Numbered from the stretch's first letter, positions 8,591 to 17,392 are shown. The stretch: 64,000 nucleotides of DNA from Comamonas koreensis (GCF_021026195.1 NZ_JAJNCT010000009.1:62001-126000); one strand, 5' to 3'. Notes: generated by a model not told the origin, from the sequence alone. Program-made: numbers and translations.

Positions 8591-9448
8591 TTAGCGCTTG
8601 GCCTGCTCGTAGAGGCCTTGTACCTTGGGCACATTCGCCTGCAGGCTGGCGATGCGGTTGGGGCCCGTCGGGTGGGTGGACAGAAAGCCGATACCGCCCT
8701 TGCCGGTGGCAGCGCCCATCTTCTCCCACAGGCTAACGGCGGCCTGCGGCGCATAGCCGGCACGTGCAGCGATCTCCAGCCCGACCAGATCGGCGTCGGA
8801 TTCATCGGAGCGGCTGAACTTGAGCGTGAGCAACTGGCCCCCCAGATTGGCAGCAGCGGTGCCCATATCGCCCAGCCCAAAAATGGCTGCGCCCAGGCGG
8901 ATACCCAGCCCGGTGGCTTGGTTCTTGGCCAGCTGCTCGCGGGAGTGCTCGCGCAGCGCATGCGCCATCTCGTGGCCCATGACCATCGCAATCTCGTCGT
9001 CGCTGAGCTGGAGCTGGTCGATCAGCCCGGTGTAGAACACGATCTTGCCGCCGGGCATGCAAAACGCGTTGATCTGCTTGCTGCCGATCAGGTTCACTTC
9101 CCAGCGCCAGTCCCGGGCGCGCGGATTCCAGGGCTGGGCTTGCGCAATCAGCCGCTGGGCAATGGTTTGCAGGCGTTGCAATTGCGCATTGCCAGGCCCC
9201 GCCAACGCGCCCTGCTGCTTGGCCTGCGCCAGCAGCTCGGCGTACTGCTGCTGCGCCGCCTGCTCCAGCGCTTCGGCCGGCACCAGGTTGCGCAGTGCCG
9301 AGGACTTGCCGACATCCACCTGCGCCCAGGCGCTACTTGCGCTACTGGCACCCGCCACGGCAGCCCCCGCGACGAGGGTTTGCAGCCAGGCACGGCGCCC
9401 ATGGCAGGCGCAGCCGAACAACGTTGTCGAGGGGGGCAGTTCAGGCAT
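8591..9448 (-). CDS. M48-family zinc metallopeptidase (BepA/LoiP-like), exported
   Basis: This is a periplasmic or membrane-associated zinc peptidase of the M48 family, which acts in envelope protein quality control. The zinc site is MGHEMAHALREH, with H159, E160 and H163, and the third ligand is the glutamate of SDESDAD near 216. The N-terminus carries CHGRRAWLQTLVAGAAVAG, a twin-arginine-like export signal ending near AWAQ. The ATG at 9448 has GGAA upstream and gives a cleaner N-terminus than upstream alternatives. Its length of 285 residues fits the short M48 members without TPR repeats. It is divergent from the surface-protein operon across an AT-rich spacer. Confidence 0.92.
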   Translation of the reverse strand: MPELPPSTTLFGCACHGRRAWLQTLVAGAAVAGASSASSAWAQVDVGKSSALRNLVPAEALEQAAQQQYAELLAQAKQQGALAGPGNAQLQRLQTIAQRLIAQAQPWNPRARDWRWEVNLIGSKQINAFCMPGGKIVFYTGLIDQLQLSDDEIAMVMGHEMAHALREHSREQLAKNQATGLGIRLGAAIFGLGDMGTAAANLGGQLLTLKFSRSDESDADLVGLEIAARAGYAPQAAVSLWEKMGAATGKGGIGFLSTHPTGPNRIASLQANVPKVQGLYEQAKR

Positions 9449-9617
9449 TCCAGTTCCAATAATGAAAACGTGATGATTGCACAGTGGTTTTATCCCCAAA
9501 TACCATTTCGCTTACCACATTAATAAATATATATAACAAATAAATTGCAAACTTTGTTTCGCTCTGGTACAAATCGACACCCAATTACATTTTGCTTCAA
9601 AGCAAAACAGGCCGCCC
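9449..9617. promoter_or_regulatory. AT-rich divergent promoter region with perfect inverted repeat at 9590-9607
   Basis: This spacer is strikingly AT-rich compared with its surroundings and separates the M48 peptidase gene from the surface-protein operon. An eight-base inverted repeat (TTTTGCTT, two-base spacer, AAGCAAAA) lies at 9590-9607, ending 10 bases before the start at 9618. It could be an operator or a 5' leader hairpin that overlaps the ribosome binding region. Confidence 0.5.
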
Positions 9618-10325
9618 ATGCCGAAGCTCCGTTTTTTAGCCGCCGCGACGCTCGCGATTGGCCTTGCCTCTGCTGCGCATGCGCAGATGGAAATTCCTGC
9701 TGGCTCTGAAAGCACTCTCGGCGGTGGCAGCCAAGACCTCGGCTGCCTGGGCGTCACCATTGGAGGCAGCTACTCTCTGGATGGTGGTTCGTTGCAGAAT
9801 GCCGGCGCGTTCTTGATCGAATCGGGCGGCGTGCTCGATGCCCAAGGGAGCATCCAACTGGGCGCCGACTTTCGCAACCAAGGCACATTGAACGCAGCGG
9901 CCAGCGCCATGGTTTTCGACGGCTCCTGCGCCGCGCCGGGCGCCAGTATCACCGTCTCCGGCGTCACCACGGTGGGCAACCTCACCTTCAGCTCCAGCAG
10001 CGGTCAAAGCTTTGTGCTGCCCAACGGCGCCAATATCGTCGTCACGGGCAACCTGGTGCTGCAAGGCCAGCCGGGCCAGCCGCTGCAGATCACCACCGCA
10101 TCCGGCCAGCCAGCGACCTTCACCCTGGGCCCGGGCGCACAAGTTACCCAGCAGAACGTCAACCTGGTCAATGTCTACGTGGGCCCACCCCCTAGCGCGG
10201 CGCCGGTTGCGGTGCCGGTCTCCGGCCTGGGCTGGACCGCCAGCCTCGCCCTGCTGCTTTCGCTTCTGTCTTGGGGCGCCCTGCGCTCTGCCCGCGTCCG
10301 CTCTTTCCTGAGAACCCAGCCATGA
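9618..10325 (+). CDS. Secreted beta-helix-like protein with IPTL-type C-terminal sorting tail
   Basis: A signal peptide ([23 protein letters not shown]) is followed by about 175 residues of short Gly/Ser/Thr-rich repeats such as [20 protein letters not shown] and NLVLQGQ, a pattern seen in beta-helical surface proteins. The C-terminus has PVSGLGW, a hydrophobic segment and a basic end (RSARVRS), the tripartite layout of IPTL-CTERM/PEP-CTERM tails, which are recognised by exosortase-like enzymes and hold proteins at the cell envelope. The motif is a variant, not the exact IPTL sequence. The stop overlaps the start of the collagen-like gene by four bases, so the two are translationally coupled. 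Confidence 0.8.
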   Translation: MPKLRFLAAATLAIGLASAAHAQMEIPAGSESTLGGGSQDLGCLGVTIGGSYSLDGGSLQNAGAFLIESGGVLDAQGSIQLGADFRNQGTLNAAASAMVFDGSCAAPGASITVSGVTTVGNLTFSSSSGQSFVLPNGANIVVTGNLVLQGQPGQPLQITTASGQPATFTLGPGAQVTQQNVNLVNVYVGPPPSAAPVAVPVSGLGWTASLALLLSLLSWGALRSARVRSFLRTQP

Positions 10326-11197
10326 ACCTCGTCAACTCCTTCTTCCACAGCCGTTGGCTGGCCGGCGGCATCATGGCCCTGGCTGCAAGCGTTGCCTGGT
10401 CTGCCGATACCAGTTTCAAGCCGGCAGCCGGCTCCGGCTTTGTCATCAAGGACCAGGCCAACCAGGATCTGTTCCGCGTGCAGGGCACCGGCGAAACCTA
10501 CGTGCCGCCCGTGCGTACCGCACCAGAGACTGGGACGGAACAGCTGTGCATGGACCCCGCAACCGGCCGCTTGCTGCGCTGTGCGGATGGCATTGGCACC
10601 GGTGCCACCGGACCAGCCGGCCCCGCAGGGCCGCAAGGTGAAGTTGGCCCAGCCGGCGCCATCGGACCGGCTGGCCCGGCAGGCCCCACTGGCGCCGTTG
10701 GCCCTGCTGGCACGGTAGGTCCTGCAGGGGCTACCGGCCCTGCGGGTCCCGCCGGTCCGACAGGAGCCGCGGGGCCAGCCGGCCCTGCTGGCGCTACGGG
10801 TAACACGGGCCCTGCGGGCCCGCAAGGGATACAAGGGCCCATCGGCCCCGCCGGTGCGACCGGTCCCCAAGGCCCTATAGGCCCTACCGGCCCAACCGGT
10901 TCACAAGGCTCCATTACAGCGATCATTCAGCGCTCGGACACCAAAACAGGTGAACTCTGCGAGGCCACCGCCTGCTGCTCGGTCAATGAACAAGTGGTCG
11001 GCGGCGGCTACAGAGCCGCCAACGCCAAGGGTGGGAATGCGAACTTCGATGTCCGTGTCTCTGCCAATGCACCGGCCGAGGCTCTCAGCTGTGCCAGCAC
11101 GCAAGGATGGTCGGTGCGGGTGCTCAACTCCTTCGTAGGAGATGGCTCCTTGAGCTGCACGGCCTATGCGCTGTGCGCCCCGGTCTCCGCCCCATGA
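10322..11197 (+). CDS. Collagen-like Gly-X-Y repeat surface protein (291 aa)
   Basis: A signal peptide ending near AWSA is followed by an N-terminal globular part (residues 28-92), then about 35 uninterrupted Gly-X-Y triplets (G94 to G196), mostly GPA, GPT and GAT, then a C-terminal domain of about 95 residues with six cysteines, including ATACCS. The repeats would form a collagen-type triple helix, so the protein is probably a trimeric surface stalk. The cysteines suggest disulfides in an oxidising compartment. The gene overlaps both neighbours by four bases (ATGA). The downstream hydroxylase-like and sulfotransferase genes are possible modifiers, but that link is inference. Confidence 0.9.
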   Translation: MNLVNSFFHSRWLAGGIMALAASVAWSADTSFKPAAGSGFVIKDQANQDLFRVQGTGETYVPPVRTAPETGTEQLCMDPATGRLLRCADGIGTGATGPAGPAGPQGEVGPAGAIGPAGPAGPTGAVGPAGTVGPAGATGPAGPAGPTGAAGPAGPAGATGNTGPAGPQGIQGPIGPAGATGPQGPIGPTGPTGSQGSITAIIQRSDTKTGELCEATACCSVNEQVVGGGYRAANAKGGNANFDVRVSANAPAEALSCASTQGWSVRVLNSFVGDGSLSCTAYALCAPVSAP

Positions 11198-12048
11198 CCC
11201 TCGCAGCCGCTCCCTGCCCCCCAGGCCAACCCCGCCAGGGTCTGCGCCTACAGGGCATCACCACCATGCGCCTGCCCTGGCGCCTGGAGGTAGCGGCTGC
11301 CTTGCAAGAAGCCCAGCAACTGCCCGAATCCCTGTGGCGCATGCATTTCAACCAGGGCCGGCACGATGGTGGCTGGCAGGCGCTGGCCTTGCGGGCATCG
11401 GCCCAGGCGCCGTCGGACATCATGCCGATGGATGCCAGTTTGGACGCGTATGCCGACTGCGAGGCACTACAGGCCTGCCCCGCCATTGCCGCCCTGCTGC
11501 ACAGCCTGGACCTGCAGTGGAAATCGGTGCGCCTGATGCGCCTGCAGCCTGACAGCGAGATCATGGAGCACACCGATGCAGGCCTGTGCGCCGCCGAGGG
11601 CGATGCCCGGCTGCACATTCCCTTGCAGACCGAAGAGCGGGTTTTTTTCCATTTAGGTGGCCAGCGCGTGCCGATGCGCGTGGGTGAATGCTGGTACACC
11701 GATGTGTCCCTGCCGCACCGCGTACGTAACCGCAGCGGCAAGGCACGCATCCACCTGGTTGCAGATGCGCTGGTGGACGAGCGCCTGGCACAGGCGTTTG
11801 CCGCCGGTGACCAGGGCGAGCCAGCGCCTGATGACGGTGATCCCTGGTTGGCTTTTGAACAGTTTCGCGAGCGCGTGTTTGCGCAAGAAGCACTGGCCGA
11901 TGCGCTGGCCGGCTGCGCCGACCTGGCCAGCCTGAGCGCCCGCAGCATTGCGCTGGGCCAGGCCCAGGGCCTGGTGTTTGATGCCTCCGATGTCGAATCG
12001 GCGATGAAGGCCGGGCGCCGCGCCTGGAATGCCCAATGGATGCTCTGA
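11194..12048 (+). CDS. Aspartyl/asparaginyl beta-hydroxylase-like 2-oxoglutarate/Fe(II) enzyme
   Basis: The central domain resembles the aspartyl/asparaginyl beta-hydroxylase family, which uses iron, 2-oxoglutarate and oxygen to hydroxylate Asp or Asn in proteins or peptides. Visible pieces are EHTDAG (H126, D128), [26 protein letters not shown] (H175) and ARIHLV with R185 as a probable 2-oxoglutarate anchor. A further 90 residues of unknown role follow. There is no signal peptide, so it acts in the cytoplasm before export of any substrate. The start overlaps the collagen-like gene stop by four bases. The substrate is not known; the collagen-like, tail-collar or beta-helical protein of the same operon are candidates. 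Confidence 0.82.
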   Translation: MTLAAAPCPPGQPRQGLRLQGITTMRLPWRLEVAAALQEAQQLPESLWRMHFNQGRHDGGWQALALRASAQAPSDIMPMDASLDAYADCEALQACPAIAALLHSLDLQWKSVRLMRLQPDSEIMEHTDAGLCAAEGDARLHIPLQTEERVFFHLGGQRVPMRVGECWYTDVSLPHRVRNRSGKARIHLVADALVDERLAQAFAAGDQGEPAPDDGDPWLAFEQFRERVFAQEALADALAGCADLASLSARSIALGQAQGLVFDASDVESAMKAGRRAWNAQWML

Positions 12049-13061
12049 CACTGCAGGGCTGGCGGCCCGTTCAGCTGTACCACGATGGCAACCAGACCAT
12101 GGTGGACTGGGCGCGCCTGGGCGATGCCCCGTTGCGCGCGCCCTTCTACCAGGAGAGCCTCAAGCCGCTGCTCAACTTGCCGTTCAACCAGGCCTTCCGC
12201 CGGCAGACCCCGCTGCAAGCGCTGCTGGACTGGCAGGCGCAGTCGCCAGGAATCGCGCCTTGCCTGCTGGTGTTCCATGTCTCGCGCTGCGGCTCCACCT
12301 TGTTCCCCCAGGCACTGGCGCAAAGCGCCCACCACCTGGCGATGTCCGAGCCGCCTCCGGTCGATTTCCTGCTGCGCCAGGCGCTGGTCAACGGCTGGCT
12401 CAGCCCCGCGCAAGCCATTGCTGCCCTGCGCGCCTGGATGAGCGCCTGGGCCCAACGCAGCGATACGGCCAGCCCGGCGCTGCAATCGGCCAGCCTCAAG
12501 ATTGACGCCTGGAACACCGACCAGGCACCGCTGTTGATGCAGGCCTGGCCTGAGGCCTTGCCGGTCTTTTTGACCCGTGAGCCACTGTCGGTGCTGGTGT
12601 CGCAGATGCAGGAGCGCGCTTTCTACCTCGTACCCGGCGCCTTTGGCCCCACGTTCGGCCTGCCGGGCTTGAACCTGCTGGAGCAGGCCACGATGCCGCC
12701 CGAGCAGTACTGCGCACGCATGCTGGGCCGCATTTATGCGGACATGGCCCGGGTGGCCGATCCGGCCCAGGCGCTGGTGCTGGACCACAGCCAACTGCCC
12801 GAGGCCATCGAGCAACTGGTACTGCCACGCATGTCCTGGCAACCCGATGCAAAAGCCATGCAGGCGCTGCGCGAGCGCCTGTCGCGCCACGGCAAGCGGC
12901 CGCATGAGCCCTTTGCCCAGGACACCAGCGACAAACATGCCAAGGCCAACCTCGCATTGCGCGCGCTGGCCGAGCAATGGATGGCCCCCCATTACCAGCA
13001 ATTGCGGGCCCGGTGCGACGCCCATGACCGCGCAGAGACTCTCACCGAGGCAGCCTTATGA
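12036..13061 (+). CDS. Sulfotransferase-family protein (341 aa)
   Basis: The stretch VFHVSRCGSTLF (residues 79-90) is the P-loop-like 5'-phosphosulfate binding motif of PAPS-dependent sulfotransferases, and FLTREPLSVLVSQ (R181, S189) fits the 3'-phosphate binding motif. Such enzymes move sulfate from PAPS to a hydroxyl or amine on a small molecule, glycan or protein. The protein is cytoplasmic, without signal or membrane segments. It overlaps the hydroxylase-like gene by 13 bases and the next gene by four. An APS kinase gene, which makes PAPS, lies in the convergent operon 1.7 kb away. The acceptor is unknown. Confidence 0.85.
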   Translation: MDALTLQGWRPVQLYHDGNQTMVDWARLGDAPLRAPFYQESLKPLLNLPFNQAFRRQTPLQALLDWQAQSPGIAPCLLVFHVSRCGSTLFPQALAQSAHHLAMSEPPPVDFLLRQALVNGWLSPAQAIAALRAWMSAWAQRSDTASPALQSASLKIDAWNTDQAPLLMQAWPEALPVFLTREPLSVLVSQMQERAFYLVPGAFGPTFGLPGLNLLEQATMPPEQYCARMLGRIYADMARVADPAQALVLDHSQLPEAIEQLVLPRMSWQPDAKAMQALRERLSRHGKRPHEPFAQDTSDKHAKANLALRALAEQWMAPHYQQLRARCDAHDRAETLTEAAL

Positions 13062-14203
13062 CCATGATTCCAAGACGCCATTTTCTCGCCTCCACCAGCG
13101 TGGCCGTCAGCACAACCGGCGGCTGGAGTGCTGCGCAGGCGCTGGCGCCCAGTGCCCCGGCCCCGCAAACGGCCACGGCCTGGCAGCTGCTGGCCGTGGC
13201 GCCGCAGTCGCACAAGGTGGCCACTCTGGGCTCGGACTACCGCCGAGGCCTGGAGCTGGGCCTGGCCCAGCGGCCTGAAGTTGCTGTGCAGCTGCACTGG
13301 GTGGAAGCCCCTCCCACCCCCAACCGCGCTGCCCGCAGCATCACGGCGGCGATCGATCAACGGCCCCAGCTGCATGGTGTTGTCGGCTGGATGCCGCCCG
13401 CCGTCGAAGCCAAGGTCGCCGCCCATGCGCAGCCCCTGGGCCTGCCACTGTGGGCCAGCGATACCGGTGCAGATCTGCCTGCAGCCGCCAAGCCGGGCCA
13501 ACCCCAGGCTGTCGTGCGCCATAGCCTGGATCTGTGCGGCAGTGCAGCGCAGCTGGCGCAGGCCGTCTACCAACAGCAAGGCCCCAAGGCAGTGCTGGCT
13601 GTTGGGCAGATGGAAGCTGGCTACGACTTTGTCTATACGTTTGAGCAGGCCTACCGTGCGCTGGGCGGACGGATAGTTGCCCGCCATGTGGGCCAATTTG
13701 GACCGCAGCACGAGGAATTTGACGGCCTGCGTACTGCCGTTTTTAGCCACCGGCCCGATGCCGTTGTAGCCTTTTATTCCGGCCCGCAGTTGGCCCGCTT
13801 TGGCCGCTGGTGGCAGGCACATGCACTGTCGCAAGGTACTTGGGGACTGGCAGGTTTCCCTTGGCTGGCGGATGTGCCTACCGGTGGCAATACCACCACC
13901 GCCGGTGCCTGGTCCAGCGCTGCACAGGCTGAGCAGGTTTGGAAGCAACGTTTTGAGCAGGCGGCATTGCCCTGGACTGCTGCCGCGCTGATGGGTGCCG
14001 AGGCGGGCTTTAGCCTTGCAGCTGCCATCGAGAACACGGCTCCACAACCATCCATTTCTGCATTGCACCAAGCGTGGCAAACGGCAGTGCTGCAGGGGCC
14101 ACTTGCTACCAGTCCACGCACAGCAACCTCAATCAGCCACGTCAACAACCGCCCTGCCACCCCACTTACCAGCGGATGGCTCAATGGCTATCTGCAAACC
14201 TAA
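13058..14203 (+). CDS. Tat-exported ABC-type (Leu/Ile/Val-binding fold) substrate-binding protein
   Basis: The N-terminus IPRRHFLASTSVAVSTTGG is a twin-arginine signal. The rest follows the two-lobed periplasmic binding fold of branched-chain amino acid binding proteins: a first lobe with LGSDYRRGLELGLAQ, a hinge region at QLHGVVGWMPPAVEAK, and a second lobe with AGYDFVYTFEQAYRALGGRIV and PDAVVAFYSGPQLARF. No permease or ATPase gene is nearby, so it may bind a ligand or act structurally or as a sensor instead of feeding a transporter. The start overlaps the sulfotransferase gene by four bases; an ATG two codons later is also possible. Confidence 0.82.
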   Translation: MTMIPRRHFLASTSVAVSTTGGWSAAQALAPSAPAPQTATAWQLLAVAPQSHKVATLGSDYRRGLELGLAQRPEVAVQLHWVEAPPTPNRAARSITAAIDQRPQLHGVVGWMPPAVEAKVAAHAQPLGLPLWASDTGADLPAAAKPGQPQAVVRHSLDLCGSAAQLAQAVYQQQGPKAVLAVGQMEAGYDFVYTFEQAYRALGGRIVARHVGQFGPQHEEFDGLRTAVFSHRPDAVVAFYSGPQLARFGRWWQAHALSQGTWGLAGFPWLADVPTGGNTTTAGAWSSAAQAEQVWKQRFEQAALPWTAAALMGAEAGFSLAAAIENTAPQPSISALHQAWQTAVLQGPLATSPRTATSISHVNNRPATPLTSGWLNGYLQT

Positions 14204-14223
14204 CAACATCAAAGGAAACAACC

Positions 14224-14769
14224 ATGGACGCGTATATCGGCCAAATCATTATGTTTGGCGGCCTTTTTGCTCCCCAAAACTGGGCTTTCTGCCACGGACA
14301 AGTTATGGCTATCAGCCAATACCAAGCCCTGTTCGCCATCTTGGGGACTACCTATGGCGGCAATGGCACAACCACTTTTATGCTGCCCGATTTGCGCGGC
14401 CGGGTGCCGGTAGGTGCAGGACCGGGGAGCTTTTATGACCAATTCACCCCTGGACTTGTGACAGGCAGCAACACTGTCACGATGACCACCAACCAGATGC
14501 CAGCCCATACCCACCCCGTGGTTAGCAGCACCACTGCCAGCACCTTGGCGGGGACCTTGCAGACGCCGACTACAGGCTCCATATTGGCGCAATCAAATCA
14601 GCGCAACGCGCAGTTCATCGAAGCAGGCAATGCCGGTCAGACGGTGCAATTGGGTGGAGGACCCACCATCGGGATCGCTGGTGCATCGCAGCCTCTTTCC
14701 GTCATGCAACCTTCTATAGGTATCAATTTCATCATTGCGCTGGTGGGCATTTTCCCCTCGCGCAACTGA
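14224..14769 (+). CDS. Phage-tail-collar (MdpB-like) protein (181 aa)
   Basis: The N-terminal 65 residues are a classic tail-collar domain: IGQIIMFGGLFAPQNWAFC, ISQYQALFAILGTTYGGNG and TTFMLPDLRGRVPVGAG. The remainder is Thr/Ser/Gly-rich with NQMPAHTHPV and ends QPSIGINFIIALVGIFPSRN, as in the microcystin-dependent protein (MdpB) family. These chromosomal relatives of phage short-tail fibres occur in many proteobacteria without a phage around them, as here. The ribosome binding site AAAGGAAA is eight bases upstream. It is the last gene of the plus-strand operon and is convergent with APS kinase. Cell location is uncertain, as there is no signal peptide. Confidence 0.92.
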   Translation: MDAYIGQIIMFGGLFAPQNWAFCHGQVMAISQYQALFAILGTTYGGNGTTTFMLPDLRGRVPVGAGPGSFYDQFTPGLVTGSNTVTMTTNQMPAHTHPVVSSTTASTLAGTLQTPTTGSILAQSNQRNAQFIEAGNAGQTVQLGGGPTIGIAGASQPLSVMQPSIGINFIIALVGIFPSRN

Positions 14770-14796
14770 TTGTTCATCCCGCTTCGATCAGCCCGC

Positions 14797-15423
14797 TCAT
14801 CCAGCCCGCGTCTGTTCGAAGCTTTGGGCATCCAAATACGCCAGCACAGCGCCTAGCGCAGCCTCGGGCGCCAGGTCTGCACCCTGCAAATGCAGCTCCG
14901 CCTGCAGCGGCCGCTCATAAGGGCTGTCAATACCGGTAAAGTCGCGCAGCTCGCCGCGCCGGGCGCGCGCATACAAGCCCTTGGGATCGCGCGCCTCGCA
15001 CACAGCCAGCGGCGTATCGACAAACACCTCGACAAAGGCGCCGGGCGCAAACAAGGCCCGCGCCTGTGCCCGGTCTGCTGCAAACGGCGAAATCGCAGAG
15101 ACGATAACGACCAGGCCAGCATCGGCCATCAGCCGCGCCACATGGGCCATGCGGCGGATATTCTCTGCCCGCGCCTCGGCACTGAAACCCAGATCGGCAT
15201 TGAGCCCCTGGCGCAGGTTGTCGCCATCGAGCGCATAGGTATGGCAGCCGCGCTGGTGCAAGGCCCGCTCCAGCGCATGGGCCAGGCTGGTTTTGCCCGA
15301 GGCGGACAAACCGGTGAGCCAGATGCAGCAAGGCGTATGGCCCATCAGCGCGGCGCGCTGGGCCGGTAGCACCGCCTGGCCTGGCGGAAAGATGGAGGTG
15401 GCGGGGTCTGGAAGGTCGTTCAT
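14797..15423 (-). CDS. cysC: Adenylylsulfate (APS) kinase
   Basis: This enzyme phosphorylates adenosine 5'-phosphosulfate with ATP to make PAPS, the sulfate donor of sulfotransferases. The Walker A motif is GLSASGKTS (residues 38-46), followed by the family signatures [31 protein letters not shown], and [16 protein letters not shown]. The length of 208 residues is normal. It stands apart from any sulfate assimilation genes (no cysDN, cysH or cysI in view) and is the third gene of an operon with a DUF6916-like gene and a GNAT gene. Together with the sulfotransferase opposite, this points to a dedicated sulfation role. The start overlaps the GNAT stop. Confidence 0.93.
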   Translation of the reverse strand: MNDLPDPATSIFPPGQAVLPAQRAALMGHTPCCIWLTGLSASGKTSLAHALERALHQRGCHTYALDGDNLRQGLNADLGFSAEARAENIRRMAHVARLMADAGLVVIVSAISPFAADRAQARALFAPGAFVEVFVDTPLAVCEARDPKGLYARARRGELRDFTGIDSPYERPLQAELHLQGADLAPEAALGAVLAYLDAQSFEQTRAG

Positions 15424-15938
15424 TCGGCAAGCTCCCTCTGGATCGGCGCACGGAGCATGTTCAGGTACAGGCCATCTCCCGGCAGTTGCACAAAACCCAG
15501 CCGCCCATATAAATGGCGCGCCCGGTTCTGGGGCTCCACACTCAGCGCAAGCGGCTGCCGCCGGGCATCGGCGCGGTCGCACAACCATTGCAGCAGCAAG
15601 CTCCCCAGGCCTTGGCTGCGCTGTGCCGCCAGCAGTGAGATATCAACGACCCGCAGTGCATCAACACTGTCATCGACGATCAGCCGCCCAATAGGCTGAC
15701 CATCCCGTTCGACCAGGTAATGCAGCGCCTCGGGGTAGCAGCTGCCGTAGTGCTGGCTCTGAAAATCAAACTGCGACTGGCAGAAGGCATCGATGGCCTC
15801 AGGCGGCCAGCCGGTAACTGCCAGCTCGTCGCTGCGCACATCGCGGTAGAGCACACGCAAAAAATCCGCATCCGACGCCAAGGACTGGCGCAGCTGCAAA
15901 CTGCCTAGCTGCAGGGCTGCAGGCAGCTCAGAGGGCAT
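15420..15938 (-). CDS. GNAT-family N-acetyltransferase (172 aa)
   Basis: The GNAT core is visible as [35 protein letters not shown], which contains the acetyl-CoA binding Q/R-x-x-G-x-G/A segment, and [20 protein letters not shown] as the last motif. These enzymes transfer an acyl group from acyl-CoA to an amine. The N-terminus [26 protein letters not shown] is typical of GNATs found next to tail-collar genes. The gene overlaps the DUF6916-like gene by 11 bases and APS kinase by four, so the three are coupled. The acceptor is unknown. Confidence 0.88.
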   Translation of the reverse strand: MPSELPAALQLGSLQLRQSLASDADFLRVLYRDVRSDELAVTGWPPEAIDAFCQSQFDFQSQHYGSCYPEALHYLVERDGQPIGRLIVDDSVDALRVVDISLLAAQRSQGLGSLLLQWLCDRADARRQPLALSVEPQNRARHLYGRLGFVQLPGDGLYLNMLRAPIQRELAE

Positions 15939-16281
15939 GGCTGAAGTGGGCCTCGTAGTACACGCCTTGCGCATCGGCGCCGGTGGCAGACACCATGATC
16001 GCAAAGTCGCCCCAGTGCGCATGGCGTGCGCGGTAGGTCTGGCTGGGAAGAACCGGGGCGGTCGGGCCCTGAAAATTAAGCCGGAAGGCAGCCATGCCTG
16101 GGGCCGATCGGCTTTGCGTTTCAAAAGCTGTTACCAGCAGCGGGATCTGGTGCGTCTGCCCTGCGGTGTCCGCCGCCAGAAACACCAGCGACTGGCCCTG
16201 GAGCTGGCTGGCCATATCCTGCGTCAACACCCGCGACCATACGGCGTCATCCAGTTGGTGAGTGGCTTCAGGCAAGGTCAT
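15928..16281 (-). CDS. DUF6916-like protein (117 aa)
   Basis: The second half, with SRSAPGMAAFRLNFQGPTAP, LPSQTYRARHAHWGDFAIMV and YEAHFSH, follows the pattern of the DUF6916 family, small proteins that repeatedly occur beside MdpB-type tail-collar genes. Function is unknown; a role as chaperone or accessory of the tail-collar protein is only a guess. There is no signal peptide. It is the first gene of the minus-strand operon that continues into the GNAT and APS kinase genes. No clear ribosome binding site precedes the ATG. Confidence 0.7.
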   Translation of the reverse strand: MTLPEATHQLDDAVWSRVLTQDMASQLQGQSLVFLAADTAGQTHQIPLLVTAFETQSRSAPGMAAFRLNFQGPTAPVLPSQTYRARHAHWGDFAIMVSATGADAQGVYYEAHFSHAL

Positions 16282-16369
16282 ACAGCGGCAGCAAACGCAG
16301 TCCGTGGTGGCAAGAGCGCCATTCTATCGCCGGGCCTGCAGAACACGCCGTCCATACGCGACCCGGCAG

Positions 16370-17314
16370 TCAACTGCGCATTTCCGCCTTCACCACCACC
16401 CACAGCCCCAGCAACACCGCCGCCAAGCCCACCCAGGCCACCCACGGCTGGTGCTCGCCAACAATCCACACGGCCAGCACAAAGGCCGCCACCGGCTCGA
16501 TGAGGCTGAGCGCCACGCCGGTGGGCCCGGAGATATGGCGCAGGCCCATCGAGAACAGCAAGTGCGCAATGCCCGAGACGACAGCGCCCAGGTAGACGAC
16601 GACCAGCACGGCAGACAGGCTCCACTGCGGCACGCCCGCATACAGCGCGGCAACGGGCAGGGCCAGCAGCGCAGCACCGCTGAACACATAGAAGTTCACC
16701 ACCTTGGGCGACATATGGCTGACCAGGCGCTTGTTGACCAGCGCATAGCCGGCATAGGACAGCCCCGCGAGCAGGCACAGCGCCAGTCCAGGCCAGGAGA
16801 CCTGGCTGCTGCCGCCCTCGCCCATCACCATGGCCACACCACCGGCCACGCTGACCAAGGTGCCCAGCCACCACAGCGGCGACAGCGGCGCGCGCAGCAC
16901 CAGCGCCTGCAGCAGGCCCGCCCAGATGGGGCTGCTGCCAATGGCCACGGCCGTGCCCACACCCACACCGGCCATCTGCAGGCCGGCATAAAAGAACACG
17001 CTGTAGCCGCCAATGCCCAGCGATGCCCAGAAGAACGACGACAGCCGCAGCCCCGCCTGGCGGGGCCGCAGCACCAGGCTGCCAGTGCTGCCGCGCCGCG
17101 CCCAGAGCAGGCTCAGGCCCAGGAAGGCCGCCGCCACGGCAAGCTGCGCCGCACCCACCCAGAACGGCGACAGCCCCGCCGCCCCCAGGTATTGGGCGGT
17201 GCCACTGGTGCCCCAGAGCACGCCGGCAATGGCGACCAGTGCAATGCCCTGGGCGGAGGCGCTGAAGAAAGAAGAAGGTGCAGGGGAAACCATGCCGCTG
17301 GATGTCTGTGTCAT
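16370..17314 (-). CDS. DMT-family (EamA) transporter, 10 membrane segments
   Basis: This inner membrane protein has ten hydrophobic segments in two EamA halves, with the usual motifs GVLWGTSGTAQYL in helix 1, SSPIWAGLLQALVL at the end of the first half and GPTGVALSLIEPVAAFVLAVWIVGE in the last. Such proteins export metabolites or amino acids. The ATG at 17314 is chosen because it leaves a short cytoplasmic lead; a later ATG at 17293 is possible. An AraC-family regulator gene lies upstream on the same strand, 78 bases away, and probably controls it. The substrate is unknown. Confidence 0.87.
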   Translation of the reverse strand: MTQTSSGMVSPAPSSFFSASAQGIALVAIAGVLWGTSGTAQYLGAAGLSPFWVGAAQLAVAAAFLGLSLLWARRGSTGSLVLRPRQAGLRLSSFFWASLGIGGYSVFFYAGLQMAGVGVGTAVAIGSSPIWAGLLQALVLRAPLSPLWWLGTLVSVAGGVAMVMGEGGSSQVSWPGLALCLLAGLSYAGYALVNKRLVSHMSPKVVNFYVFSGAALLALPVAALYAGVPQWSLSAVLVVVYLGAVVSGIAHLLFSMGLRHISGPTGVALSLIEPVAAFVLAVWIVGEHQPWVAWVGLAAVLLGLWVVVKAEMRS

Positions 17315-17392
17315 ACCGCTATGGTGCTGCGGCGGGACCCGGGCAAATGTCGAGAAACGCTTGTGCCTGCGCTGCTCCACAGGCCCCGTGCA

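Noticed and set aside
10498..10926. Minus-strand frame with Gly-Pro repeats opposite the collagen-like gene
   Set aside because: GGN-CCN codons read as Gly-Pro on both strands, so the repeat appears in antisense automatically; there is no start signal.
14224..14769. Prophage remnant suggested by the tail-collar domain
   Set aside because: No capsid, terminase, integrase or other tail genes are near; MdpB-type collar proteins are common chromosomal genes.
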